A stretch of DNA of 64,000 bases from CAVPDG01 sp963702535 (GTDB taxonomy: Bacteria; Chloroflexota; Anaerolineae; Anaerolineales; UBA4823): positions 496,001-560,000 of the forward strand of contig CAVPDG010000004.1 in the NCBI GenBank assembly GCA_963702535.1. The letters are read 5' to 3'. Below the pieces are notes generated by a model. The model did no database searches. It was not told the origin of the DNA and saw only the letters and a program-made list of their open reading frames with translations. The position numbers and the translations under genes are program-made. Shown piece after piece: positions 43,294 through 53,389 of the stretch (position 1 is the first letter of the stretch; every line of letters begins with the position of its first letter).

Positions 43294-45639
43294 TTATTGC
43301 CCTGCTCCTGCTGGCGTTTTACCCGATTTTATCTCATCCAATAACTGTACGTATTGACCGGCATTCTCCGGCTTGAGCGCCAGGATGGCTTCGATGGCGC
43401 GGATGGCGCCCGGGGTATCGCCGCTGCGCAAAAGCTGCTCGCCGATGGTATCCAGCTGCGTCACTGCATCTGGGATGCGCCCCATCTGGCGGTAGATATC
43501 TGCCAGGCGGCGGCGCACGGCCACGCGCCCTGGGGCGTCGTTGACCAGGGTTTCCAGGAAGCTGACGATCTTCTCTTTTTGTCCCTGGTTGTTTAGATAG
43601 GTCAGGTAGTTATCCAGCTCAGAGAGCGCCTTGGATTCCTGCCCCAGGCGAAAATTGATATCCACCAGGCTGTAGCGCGCCTTCTCATCGTCCGGCTTCA
43701 GCGAGCAGATCTGCTCGTAGGCTTGCAGCGCCTGGCGCCAATCCAGGCTTTGCATGTAGATATCTGCCAGGCGGTTTAAGATCTCCACCGCCCAGGAGCG
43801 ATCCAGCCGGTATTGCTGGCACAAGCGCAAAGCTTCAGCGTAAGCCTTGCGGGTCATCTCGAGGTCTGCCTGGTGGTAGTACACCTCCGCCAGGCTCATC
43901 TGCTCTTTGACCGCCTCCACGATCTGCCCGGTGGCGATGAGCTGAGTGACCAGGTAGCGCCGGGCTTGGAGATTGTGCGGGGCGATCTCGATGATCTTGC
44001 GGTAGTACTCGACGGCGCGCCGGGCTTCGCCGCGTGTGCTGTAGGATTTTGCCACCGCCGTATATTTCTCGATGGCTTCCTGCACATGGTCGTCTTCCGC
44101 CAGCAGGTCGCCCATGAAGGCGTGCAGCGGCAGGTAGGTAGGCGCAAACTGCAGGGCGTAGAAAGCCTCTTCCATTGCCGACTGGGTATGCCCGCCCTGA
44201 GCCAGCTCATTGATACGGGCAAGCGACTCCACCACCTGGCTGCTGCGCGCCTGCGTGATCATCTCCGCCAACGGCACCAGTGTCCCGCCGTCCGATTGGG
44301 CGTTGAGCTGCTGGCGGGCGCGCAGAATGTGCAGCCGCCAATCATCACGATTGAGCAAGCCCGAAATATTGGTACACACCTTCTCGTGGTATGCCTGGTC
44401 GCTGATCTGGGTTTGGGATTCGATAATTGGCTCGTAGATCTGGAGCAAATCCTTGGCTTCGGCTGCGGGCATCACCGCCGCGTCTGCCAGGCTGAGGGCT
44501 TTCATGAATTGCACGGATGCGTCCTTGATCTTGCCGTGCTGGTGGAGGATCTGCCCTAATAAGAAACGCGTCCCCAGGGCGAAATCCGGGTGGTCGACGG
44601 CGTGTTGCAACATGCGGTAGGCGCTTTCCACGCGCCCGGTTTCATAATGCAGCAAGCCCAGGTCAAAGTAGGCGGCTGGGTGGTCCAGACCGATCTCCAT
44701 GGCGCGTTCCAGCTCCCTGGCTGCCAGCATGTTCTCTCCCCGGCTTTGCAGATCGACCAATTGGCTCAGGTAGTACAGGATGCGGGATGGATCGGTTTGC
44801 TGGTGGGATTGCCCGTCAACCCCGCGGACGATCGCCTGGATGCCTTTTTTGGGCAGCGCCTCTTTCTTTTGCGCTTCCGGATTCTCAAACAACATCCCCG
44901 CCAGGGTCGCCAGGGCTTTCTGGCGCGCCTCGCCCACCGGAGTGAGGTGTATCTCTGCCGGCTCTGCGGTGGGGGAATCCAGCTGGCGCACCTGGTCCAG
45001 GTCAACGGGACCGGGCGTCTGGCTCACCCGGTGGGGTTTGGGGAGAGACTTATGCTCCTTCAATGTCGCCAGTGCGTCCAGCGTCTGGGGGTTCCCGGGC
45101 AGGAGTTGTAGAGAATAATTGATCGCCTGGAAAGCTTTGTCCATCTGGTTGAGGCGCTGGAATAGACCCGCCAGGAGCAGCAGCTCGGAGACCGCCTGCT
45201 CTTTTTGACCCATACGCTCGTAAACCAGGGCGAGCCGGGTGTGCGCCTGGATGTTATCCGGGTTCAAGCGGGTGACGAACTTCCAATTATCGATGGCTTT
45301 GAGCGCATCCCGGCTTTTCAGGTGCATCTCGGCAGCGCGCAGCGCCGCGGTCTGCGCCTGGTCGTTCTTCCCGATCTTTTCATAAATCTGGGCGATCTTC
45401 TCCACCGGTAAGGGGTCGTTGGGGTCGAGCTGGTTGGCGCGCACGTAACAGCGCAGCGAGTTCTGGTAATCTTTCATCTCGAACAACGCCAGCCCCAGGC
45501 TGGTAAGCGCCCCCAGGTTCTCCGGGAATTCCTCCAGAGCCTGGCGATAGAAACCAGCCGCCCGCTCCCACTGCTGGTCCCATGCCGCTGAGTGACCCAT
45601 GTTCATCGATTGTTGGAAGATGTCTTCACGTCCAGCCAT
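43294..45639 (-). CDS. TPR-repeat protein
   Basis: Large protein of about 781 residues made of many tetratricopeptide-like helix pairs; typical units end in patterns such as LGLALFEMKDYQNSLRCYVR, LALVYERMGQKEQAVSELLL and FDLGLLHYETGRVESAYRML. A less regular central segment (about residues 200-290) separates two TPR blocks. There is no signal peptide or membrane segment, so it is probably a cytoplasmic scaffold. Start set to ATG 45639 (GGAGATAAG upstream) rather than 45654. It lies downstream of polA on the same strand, 57 bases away. Partners cannot be told. Confidence 0.85.
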   Translation of the reverse strand: MAGREDIFQQSMNMGHSAAWDQQWERAAGFYRQALEEFPENLGALTSLGLALFEMKDYQNSLRCYVRANQLDPNDPLPVEKIAQIYEKIGKNDQAQTAALRAAEMHLKSRDALKAIDNWKFVTRLNPDNIQAHTRLALVYERMGQKEQAVSELLLLAGLFQRLNQMDKAFQAINYSLQLLPGNPQTLDALATLKEHKSLPKPHRVSQTPGPVDLDQVRQLDSPTAEPAEIHLTPVGEARQKALATLAGMLFENPEAQKKEALPKKGIQAIVRGVDGQSHQQTDPSRILYYLSQLVDLQSRGENMLAARELERAMEIGLDHPAAYFDLGLLHYETGRVESAYRMLQHAVDHPDFALGTRFLLGQILHQHGKIKDASVQFMKALSLADAAVMPAAEAKDLLQIYEPIIESQTQISDQAYHEKVCTNISGLLNRDDWRLHILRARQQLNAQSDGGTLVPLAEMITQARSSQVVESLARINELAQGGHTQSAMEEAFYALQFAPTYLPLHAFMGDLLAEDDHVQEAIEKYTAVAKSYSTRGEARRAVEYYRKIIEIAPHNLQARRYLVTQLIATGQIVEAVKEQMSLAEVYYHQADLEMTRKAYAEALRLCQQYRLDRSWAVEILNRLADIYMQSLDWRQALQAYEQICSLKPDDEKARYSLVDINFRLGQESKALSELDNYLTYLNNQGQKEKIVSFLETLVNDAPGRVAVRRRLADIYRQMGRIPDAVTQLDTIGEQLLRSGDTPGAIRAIEAILALKPENAGQYVQLLDEIKSGKTPAGAGQ

Positions 45640-45695
45640 CTTATCTCCATGCATTGCTGTTTGCGCTGATTCTCAGAACGTAGCCGCGCCTCGCT

Positions 45696-48496
45696 TCAGC
45701 CCGCGGCGAGGGCAACCATTTCTCCCCAATTCTTCCCTTTCCGCGCTTCGGTTGCAAGAGGGATGCTCAATGGGTAAGCCCCCGCCATCACTTCCTGCAC
45801 CAGGCGAGCGGCTTGCGTTATCTCCGCTTGCGGGCATTCCAGTACCAGCTCGTCGTGCACCTGGAGCAGCATGCGCGTCGAAAGACCGGCATCCGCCAGC
45901 GCCCCCGGGACTTTGAGCATGGCGATCTTCATAATATCTGCGGCAGTTCCCTGGATAGGCGCATTGATGGCTTCGCGCTCTTCCCGGTTGCGGATGTTGC
46001 GGTTGCTCTGCTCCTTGAGACCCGGGAAATAACGCCTTCTCCCCAACAGGGTTTCCACATAACCTTGCTCGGTAGCCCGGCGGCGCATCTCATCCAGGTA
46101 GCGCTTGATGCCGGGGAATTGCTGGAAATAGGCGTCCACGAAGTCCTCGGCTTCTGCCAGTGTCAGGTCGGTCGTGCGGGTGAGCCCAAAGGCGCTCATG
46201 CCGTAGATCAAGCCAAAGTTGATCGCCTTGGCATGCCGGCGCTGCTCTTTGCTGACCGCATCTAAGGGCACGCCGTAAATCGCTGCCGCGGTGGCGGCGT
46301 GAATATCCTGCCCTGCCCGAAAGGCAGCCAGCATCGCCTGGTCTTCCGCCATGTGAGCGACGATGCGCAGCTCGACCTGGGAATAATCCACCGAGAGCAG
46401 CAGGTTTCCGGCGCCGGCAACGAAAGCCTGGCGCACCTGGCGTCCGATCTCCGTGCGGATGGGGATGTTCTGTAAATTGGGCTCAGAAGAGGCGATGCGC
46501 CCTGTGACGCTGCCGGTCTGGTTGTAAGAGGTATGCACTCGAGCGGTGCTCGGGTTCACCTGGAGCGGCAGAGCGTCGACGTAGGTTGATTTCAGCTTGG
46601 AAAGCTCGCGGTACTCCAGGACTTCATCGACCACCGGGTGCGCGCCGCTGAGCGTTTCCAGCACTCCGGCGGCTGTGGAGTAAAAGCCGGTCGATGTGCG
46701 CTGGCTGCGGTCGGGCGGGGGGATCTTCAGGCGCTCGAATAAGATCTCAGATAATTGCTGCGGCGAGTTGATATTGAATTTGACGCCTGCCGCCTCGTAG
46801 ATCTTGCTCTCAATGGCGCCCAGTTGCGCTCCCAGCTCCCCCGACATGCGCCCCAGGAATTCTTTATCCAGGGCAATCCCGGCGATCTCCATATCCGCCA
46901 GCACGCTGATCAGCGGCATTTCGATCTCCGCAAACAGGCGCCGCGCCTTGTTTTTATCCAGCTCTGCCTCTAATTGCGGCAGCAGGCGGAAGATGATGGC
47001 TGCGTCGGCGCTGGCATAGGCGGCGGATTGCTCGATAGGCGCCTCCGCCATGCTGATCTGTTTCGATCCCTTGCCGATCAGCGTCTCGATCTCCGTCATC
47101 TTGTAATCCAGCCGCACCCACGCCAGGTTCTTCAGCCCAGGTTGCGCGAGGTGGGGTTGATCAGCCACTCGGCGATCATGGTGTCGAAAGCCAGCGGGCG
47201 CACGCGCAGCCCATAGCGACTCAGGACGACAAAATCGTATTTCAGGTTGTGCCCGATCTTGGGGATGCGCGCCTCGGTCAGGGGAGATCGCAGCGCATCC
47301 AGCACCTGCGCCATGGGGAGCTGGCTGCCCAGCGCGGGGGAGTGCCCCACCGGGATGTAGTAGCCCTGCTCGCCATCCACTGCCAGGGAGATCCCCACCA
47401 GGTCGGCGCGCATCTGGTCGGTGGAGGTGGTTTCGGTGTCGAAGGAGATCATGCTCGCCCCTTCCAACCGTTGTACCAGGCTCGCCAGGGCGGCGGCGGT
47501 ATTGACGACCTGGTACTGGATCTCACCGGCGGGCGCTGGCGCCATCTGGATGGCGGGTTTTTCTGGTGCAAACAGATTGAGCTGCTGCCCCTTGCCTGGC
47601 GCGGCGATGCCGTAGGATTGTTTCAGGTTGTTCAGCCGCGCCATCAGCGTGCGGAACTCCAGCTCGCGGAAAAGCGCGTCGATCTTGACCGGGTCGAAGC
47701 TCTGCGGGCGCGCTTGCTGCAGGTCGACAGAGATCTTCAGGTCGGTGACGATCCTGGCAAGCTTCTGGCTGAGGTACGCCTGCTCGCGGCCCGTCTCCAG
47801 CTTGGCGTGCAGGCTGCCCGAAATCTCGGCGAGGTGAGCATAAATGCCATCCAGGCTGCCGTAGGACTGCAACAGGGAAATGGCGGTTTTTTCTCCCACC
47901 CCGGCGACGCCCGGTATGTTATCCGACTTGTCTCCCACCAGGGCTTTGAAGTCGACGACCTGGGCAGGGAGCACCCCCAGGTAGTCCTGGACATCCTGCG
48001 GGAAGAAATCGCGGGCGTCTGCCAGCGATTTGCCGGGCAGGTTGACGATGACCCGCTCCTCCACCAGCTGCAGCAGGTCTCGATCGCCGGTGAAGATCTT
48101 CACGCCCAGTCCTTCTTTGACCGCCCAGCGGGAGACGCTGCCCAGCACATCGTCGGCTTCGTAGCCTTCCAGCTCCAGGCGGGGGATATTGAAGGCGTCT
48201 ACCAGCTCGCGGATGCGCTCGATCTGCGGGCGCAAGTCATCCGGCATTTTCGCCCGAGTGCCTTTATAATCAGGGAACAATTCGTCGCGGAAAGTCTTGC
48301 CGGTATCAAAGGCGACGGCAAGGTAATCTGGGCGCTCCTGCTCCAGGATGCGCAGCAAGACGCTGGTGAAGCCGAATATCCCCGCGGTTGGCTCACCTTT
48401 GCTGGTCGTGAAGCCGCTGGGAGAGCCCCGCATCAGGGCGAAGTAAGCGCGATAGGCCAGGGCATGGCCATCGATCAGAAAGAGTGTTGGGGGCAT
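45696..48496 (-). CDS. polA: DNA polymerase I, one frameshift
   Basis: Family A DNA polymerase for repair and Okazaki-fragment processing. From ATG 48496 the 5'-3' exonuclease (MPPTLFLIDGHALAYRAYFA, GDKSDNIPGVAGVGEKTA) leads into a 3'-5' exonuclease domain with intact acidic motifs: FDTETTS, HNLKYD and YASADA. The polymerase domain has SVDYSQVELRIVAH, the O-helix RRHAKAINFGLIYGMSAFG and QVHDELVLECP. One base is missing near 47135: INPTSRNLG in one frame continues as LKNLAWVRLDYKMTEIE in the next, and restoring a C gives CTGGGCCTGAAG. Full length about 934 residues. The gene is essential for DNA repair, so the indel is almost surely technical. Confidence 0.93.
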
Positions 48497-48510
48497 TGGA
48501 TGTCCAATAA

Positions 48511-48539
48511 AGTGTAACACGTGCGGCGAACGTCTGCAA
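48511..48539 (-). promoter_or_regulatory. Sigma-70 promoter of polA
   Basis: Minus strand TTGCAG (48539-48534), 17-base spacer, TACACT (48516-48511), directly upstream of ATG 48496. The resulting leader is only a few bases long. Confidence 0.65.
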
Positions 48540-48579
48540 GTAAAGTTCCGTTCATTTTTGATAAGCTTGACAGAGATAG

Positions 48580-48607
48580 TTGACAATACACACTGATCGT
48601 GTTATTT
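48580..48607 (+). promoter_or_regulatory. Promoter of the secreted transglycosylase gene
   Basis: TTGACA at 48580-48585 with TTATTT at 48602-48607 (16-base spacer). A second TTGACA lies 12 bases further upstream at 48568. The gene starts at 48619, 12 bases after the -10. Confidence 0.5.
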
Positions 48608-48618
48608 TTCTGAGCAGG

Positions 48619-50235
48619 ATGGGAATCTCAAGGCGTCTCTTCGCCATTTTTGGCTTGCTCCTGATGATCTGTGGAGCGGCTGCATTGACGGTTGATCGAG
48701 TTGCAGCCGGTACGCCTGAGCGCGAGACCACCATCACCGTCTCTTATACGCAGTATGAGTGGTGGCTTTCCACCTGGGACGGAAACGTCATCGCCTGCGT
48801 CATCGTGGTCGATCACGAGGGGCTACCCACCGGGCAGGAGATCTATAAAGCCTGCGGCAGCCAGATTTTTAGCACCTGGCAGAACACGCCCCCCTGCGCC
48901 GAGCTCTCCCAAGCCAACGGCGATATGAACGACTGCGTGGGCTACTACCTCCACCTGGTTTCCACGGAGAAAAAAGAAAAAGAGATACCGGTGCAGTTGC
49001 CTCTACCTACGGTCTGGATCAGCCTGAAAGGTTGCGACCCGGTGCCTCCGGAAAATTTCTGCGCCAAGCTGCCTTCGCTGATGCTGGCGGGCGAAGAGCC
49101 TCTGCCCAACGAAGAGATCATCGCCATCCATGGTTTGGTGGGCGGCACGCCTTTTTCCTGCGAGGACGACTCTTGCTTCATCCCCCTACGCGTCACGCCT
49201 GAGGAAGGGATCACCATCGAGTTCTGGGCCGATTCCAGCTTCGGCGACTCGAGCCCGGTCTATAAAGCCCTGGTGCGCGTGCTGGATAGCGGCGTGTCCT
49301 TCGTGCCGGGGCAGAGCGGCTATTTCGTAGATGTGCTCAGCACGCAGTGGCAGGGCGCTCCCATCCCTAGCTGCACCCAAACCTGGGCGTCTTTTCCGCC
49401 GGTCTCCAAGCAGCCCAGCTGGCTCACCACACCCAATGACGAAGCGCTGCTGGCGACCAATGGTCCTTACTACTACCTGGCTGGGCGCTTGATCGCCCAG
49501 GGTGTTGTCGACGCCTCACAGTGCCCGGCAGGCGGGCTACAGCCTAACGGCTATGCCGACGCCTGCGGTCTGGAATCATCCAGATCGTATGTGGACGAGT
49601 GGCAGAACCAGTTCGACGCCCGCATTATCGATGTGGCGAAGGGCACCGGCGTGCCTGCCGCTATCCTCAAGAATTTATTCGCTCAGGAAAGCCAGTTCTG
49701 GCCCGGCATCTTCCGCGTGCCGAATGAATACGGTTTGGGGCAGATCACGGATCAGGGCGCGGATGCGGTGCTGCTCTGGAATGAATCGTTTTTCGAGCAG
49801 TTTTGTCCCCTGGTGCTGTCTGAAGATTCCTGCGCCAAGGGCTACCTGCACCTGCCGCCCAAAGACCAGGCGATCCTGCGCGGGGCTTACGCCGTCCAGG
49901 CGAACGCCGATTGCCCGGAATGCCCGGCGGGCGTCAGCCTGCTCAACACAGAGTACAGCATCGACCTGTTCGCGCAGACTTTGCAGGCAAGCTGCGACCA
50001 GGTGGCGCAGATCGTTTACAATGCGACGGGGGAATCAGCCGGAAAGGTCGCCGGCTTTGAGGACCTGTGGCGCTTTACGGTGGCAAATTACCACGCCGGA
50101 CCGGGGTGCCTTTCCTACGCGGTGCACATGGCGTGGGATGCCAATCGCGCCCGCTTGACCTGGACGGATGTGGCGGCACGCTTCACCCCTGCATGCCAGG
50201 GGGTTGTGCCTTACGTCAACGAGATCACCCGCTAG
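48619..50235 (+). CDS. Secreted protein with lytic transglycosylase (SLT) domain
   Basis: Exported protein of 538 residues. The signal peptide starts at ATG 48619 (MGISRRLFAIFGLLLMICGA) with cleavage near AAGT. The N-terminal ~300 residues are a beta-rich, Cys-containing region of unknown type that repeats segments such as WISLKGCDPVPPENFCAKLP. The C-terminal 200 residues contain an SLT-type domain: AILKNLFAQESQFWPGIF, where the Glu is the likely catalytic acid, and EYGLGQITDQGADAVL. Cleavage of peptidoglycan glycan strands is expected. Start chosen over the TTG frame start at 48580, which is part of the promoter. Confidence 0.8.
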   Translation: MGISRRLFAIFGLLLMICGAAALTVDRVAAGTPERETTITVSYTQYEWWLSTWDGNVIACVIVVDHEGLPTGQEIYKACGSQIFSTWQNTPPCAELSQANGDMNDCVGYYLHLVSTEKKEKEIPVQLPLPTVWISLKGCDPVPPENFCAKLPSLMLAGEEPLPNEEIIAIHGLVGGTPFSCEDDSCFIPLRVTPEEGITIEFWADSSFGDSSPVYKALVRVLDSGVSFVPGQSGYFVDVLSTQWQGAPIPSCTQTWASFPPVSKQPSWLTTPNDEALLATNGPYYYLAGRLIAQGVVDASQCPAGGLQPNGYADACGLESSRSYVDEWQNQFDARIIDVAKGTGVPAAILKNLFAQESQFWPGIFRVPNEYGLGQITDQGADAVLLWNESFFEQFCPLVLSEDSCAKGYLHLPPKDQAILRGAYAVQANADCPECPAGVSLLNTEYSIDLFAQTLQASCDQVAQIVYNATGESAGKVAGFEDLWRFTVANYHAGPGCLSYAVHMAWDANRARLTWTDVAARFTPACQGVVPYVNEITR

Positions 50236-50264
50236 CTTCTCGATTTCCCGGACAGGTTCTAAGT

Positions 50265-50459
50265 TCAGCGCCGGGGACCGGTTATGGCGCGCATCAGATC
50301 GAGCAGCTCTTCCCATTCCTCGCGGAAGAAGTGCAGCGTCACGTTGTTCAGCTCCAGATGGTAGGTGACCTCGCCATCCGGCTCTTCCGCCCGCCAGGCG
50401 ATATAGTTATCGGTCTCGGCGATCACATCGGTCTCGGGCATGGATGCATCTTTAGCCAT
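50265..50459 (-). CDS. Small conserved protein, 64 aa
   Basis: ATG 50459 has GGAG upstream; the frame also extends to 50489, but that start lacks a ribosome site. The sequence (MAKDASMPETDVIAETDNYI, then a WRAEEPDGEVTYHLELNNVT segment) ends in an acidic amphipathic helix (FREEWEELLDLMRAI) with basic tail. It has no membrane segment or Cys. The compact beta-beta-alpha outline suggests a small folded domain. I believe similar small proteins occur in Anaerolineae but cannot name a family. It follows the transglycosylase gene convergently. Confidence 0.6.
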   Translation of the reverse strand: MAKDASMPETDVIAETDNYIAWRAEEPDGEVTYHLELNNVTLHFFREEWEELLDLMRAITGPRR

Positions 50460-50566
50460 AGCATCATCTCCAGATGGGTAAATATTCACAGGATGGGGGT
50501 AGATCTATTTTTCGGGATTCTTTCCCGTCAATTGCTAACAATATCGATCGAGAAATCGTATTCCGG

Positions 50567-51657
50567 TTATGGAGCCGGTAGTACATACCACGGGCTGACG
50601 AAACCGCCTTCGTAACGCACCTCGAAGTGCAGGTGCGCGCCGGTGGAGTTGCCCGTGCTTCCAGCGTAACCGATGGTTTGACCCTGCCCAACGCTGCGCC
50701 CGCAGGAGGCTGAGACCTGGCTCAGGTGTCCGTAGAGCGTCTGGTAACCGTTGCCGTGGTCTATCATCACCGTATTGCCATAACCACCGGTAGCCCAGCC
50801 GGCAAAGACGACCACACCACTGTCGGCAGCATAGATCAGGCGCGCCTTCGCCCGCGGCGATATCGATGCCTAAATGGCCAGACCAGTAGTCGTTCCCGGA
50901 GAGGCTGTGGTTGCCTGCGGGCCAGACGAAGCCGCCGGTGCCATAGGCGCCATCGTACCCGCCATCGCAGGCGCCCTCTCCGTAAACCGATTTGGATACG
51001 CCCGCCCTGCCGCGCGGGATCACCGGGATGACCCACTGCGGAACTCGCGGTGCCCACCCGGCACCATCACCCAGGTGCCCGGCTCGAATGTGGGGTTGGT
51101 CAGGTCGGCGTTATTGCCAGACCAGCTGAGGATATCGTCCACCTTGGCTTCGAAGCGCCCGGCGACTGCCTCAATCGGTATCTCCCTTCTGCCACTGGTA
51201 ATAGACGCCATCCACCGGTGGGATGTTCAGCGTCCATGCCCAGCCCGATGGTATCGGGGTTGTCGTTGAGCTGGTCGTAATTTGCCCACAGCAGCGTCTC
51301 GGGCTTGATCTTGAACTTCGCTGCGATCTCGAAGACCGAATCGCCGGTTGAAACGGTGTAGGTCCTGGTTTCCTCGCTCGGTCGCTCGGGGATGGTGGTG
51401 TGGGAGAGCGCTTTGCGGTAGATATCTCGTACCTGGGAAGAGAGCTGCACCGCCGGCAGCGACGCCGGCTCTGCGGCGGCTTGCTGCGGCTGCTCCGGCG
51501 CACTCGCAACGGCGACCTGCCCTGCCTGTTCCTGCCGCGATTCCCGCAGCACTTTCCAGCCCAGGTATCCGGCAAATGCGACCAGGGCGATGGCGATCGC
51601 CCAGGAGACGATCACGAGCAGGCGGGTGAAGAGAGACGTTTGACCTTGTGAGGACAT
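50567..51657 (-). CDS. M23 peptidase with LysM domain, multiple frameshifts
   Basis: Membrane-anchored zinc endopeptidase of about 360 residues when reconstructed. From ATG 51657 there is one N-terminal helix (LLVIVSWAIAIALVAFAGYL), an Ala/Gln/Pro linker, LysM-like repeats (TYTVSTGDSVFEIAAKFKIK, then YQWQKGDT with EAVAGRFEAKVDDIL) and a C-terminal M23 domain. Its motifs are HLGIDIAAGEG and HLHFEVRYEGG, with HGNGYQTLYGHLS between. At least four frame changes occur (near 51240, 51190, 51030 and 50840), all in continuous homologous sequence. It likely cleaves peptidoglycan peptides. It starts 25 bases after rho on the same strand. Confidence 0.8.
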
Positions 51658-51682
51658 GGGACTACCAGCAGCCGTTAGAGGC

Positions 51683-52963
<1,281 letters not shown>

Positions 52964-53014
52964 ATTTAGATTCCAGGGTATGATCATGGACTTAGGTTCT
53001 CAAAGCGCCTCAAC

Positions 53015-53040
53015 GGCTCGCGGGAGACGTGCTGCGAGCC
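53015..53040 (-). other. Hairpin in the rho 5' leader
   Basis: Perfect 7-bp stem GGCTCGC (53015-53021) with GCGAGCC (53034-53040), 50 bases before the rho start. rho genes are often autoregulated through their leaders; a link here is inference. The rest of 53041-53334 holds only the promoter below. Confidence 0.35.
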
Positions 53041-53110
53041 CTCGGGACGCTACCGGTTAATGAAATAGGTGCAATCAGGGATCATCAAGATAGGGGGAAA
53101 GATTGATCGC

Positions 53111-53139
53111 ATTATAGCATGCAAATAAATGGACGGCAA
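53111..53139 (-). promoter_or_regulatory. Sigma-70 promoter of rho
   Basis: Minus strand TTGCCG (53139-53134), 17-base spacer, TATAAT (53116-53111). It gives a leader of roughly 140 bases to ATG 52963. Confidence 0.7.
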
Positions 53140-53334
53140 CCCTCTCCGAAGCTGCTCGGTTTCGCTGGCTGCAACTGGATTTATTGCACATGTGAGCGAT
53201 AAGGGCTGGCGTGCGCCTGTTCTTGAAACCACGCTGAAGATTGATCGTCTTCCCCGGAAATCAAGAGTATTATACACCACTTAAAACCACAAACTGCAAG
53301 CGAATTTCAAACAAAATAGTTAGCCCAGGGCAGG

Positions 53335-53365
53335 GGTGACAGTCACTTTCCAAGTGACTGTCACC
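53335..53365. repeat. REP-like inverted repeat
   Basis: GGTGACAGTCACTT (53335-53348) and AAGTGACTGTCACC (53352-53365) form a perfect 14-bp stem around TCC. It lies 25 bases after the vWA gene stop and has no T-run. From memory, closely similar GTGACAGTCACTT palindromes occur as dispersed repeats in many genomes; only one copy is in this window. Confidence 0.55.
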
Positions 53366-53389
53366 TGTGAAAATGGGGGGTCTTTGTAC

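Noticed and set aside
47249..48517. 422-codon plus-strand frame opposite polA
   Set aside because: polA is certain on the other strand; the antisense translation has no domain or ribosome site.
53050..53280. 76-codon minus-strand frame upstream of rho
   Set aside because: It spans the rho promoter and has no ribosome site or recognisable sequence.
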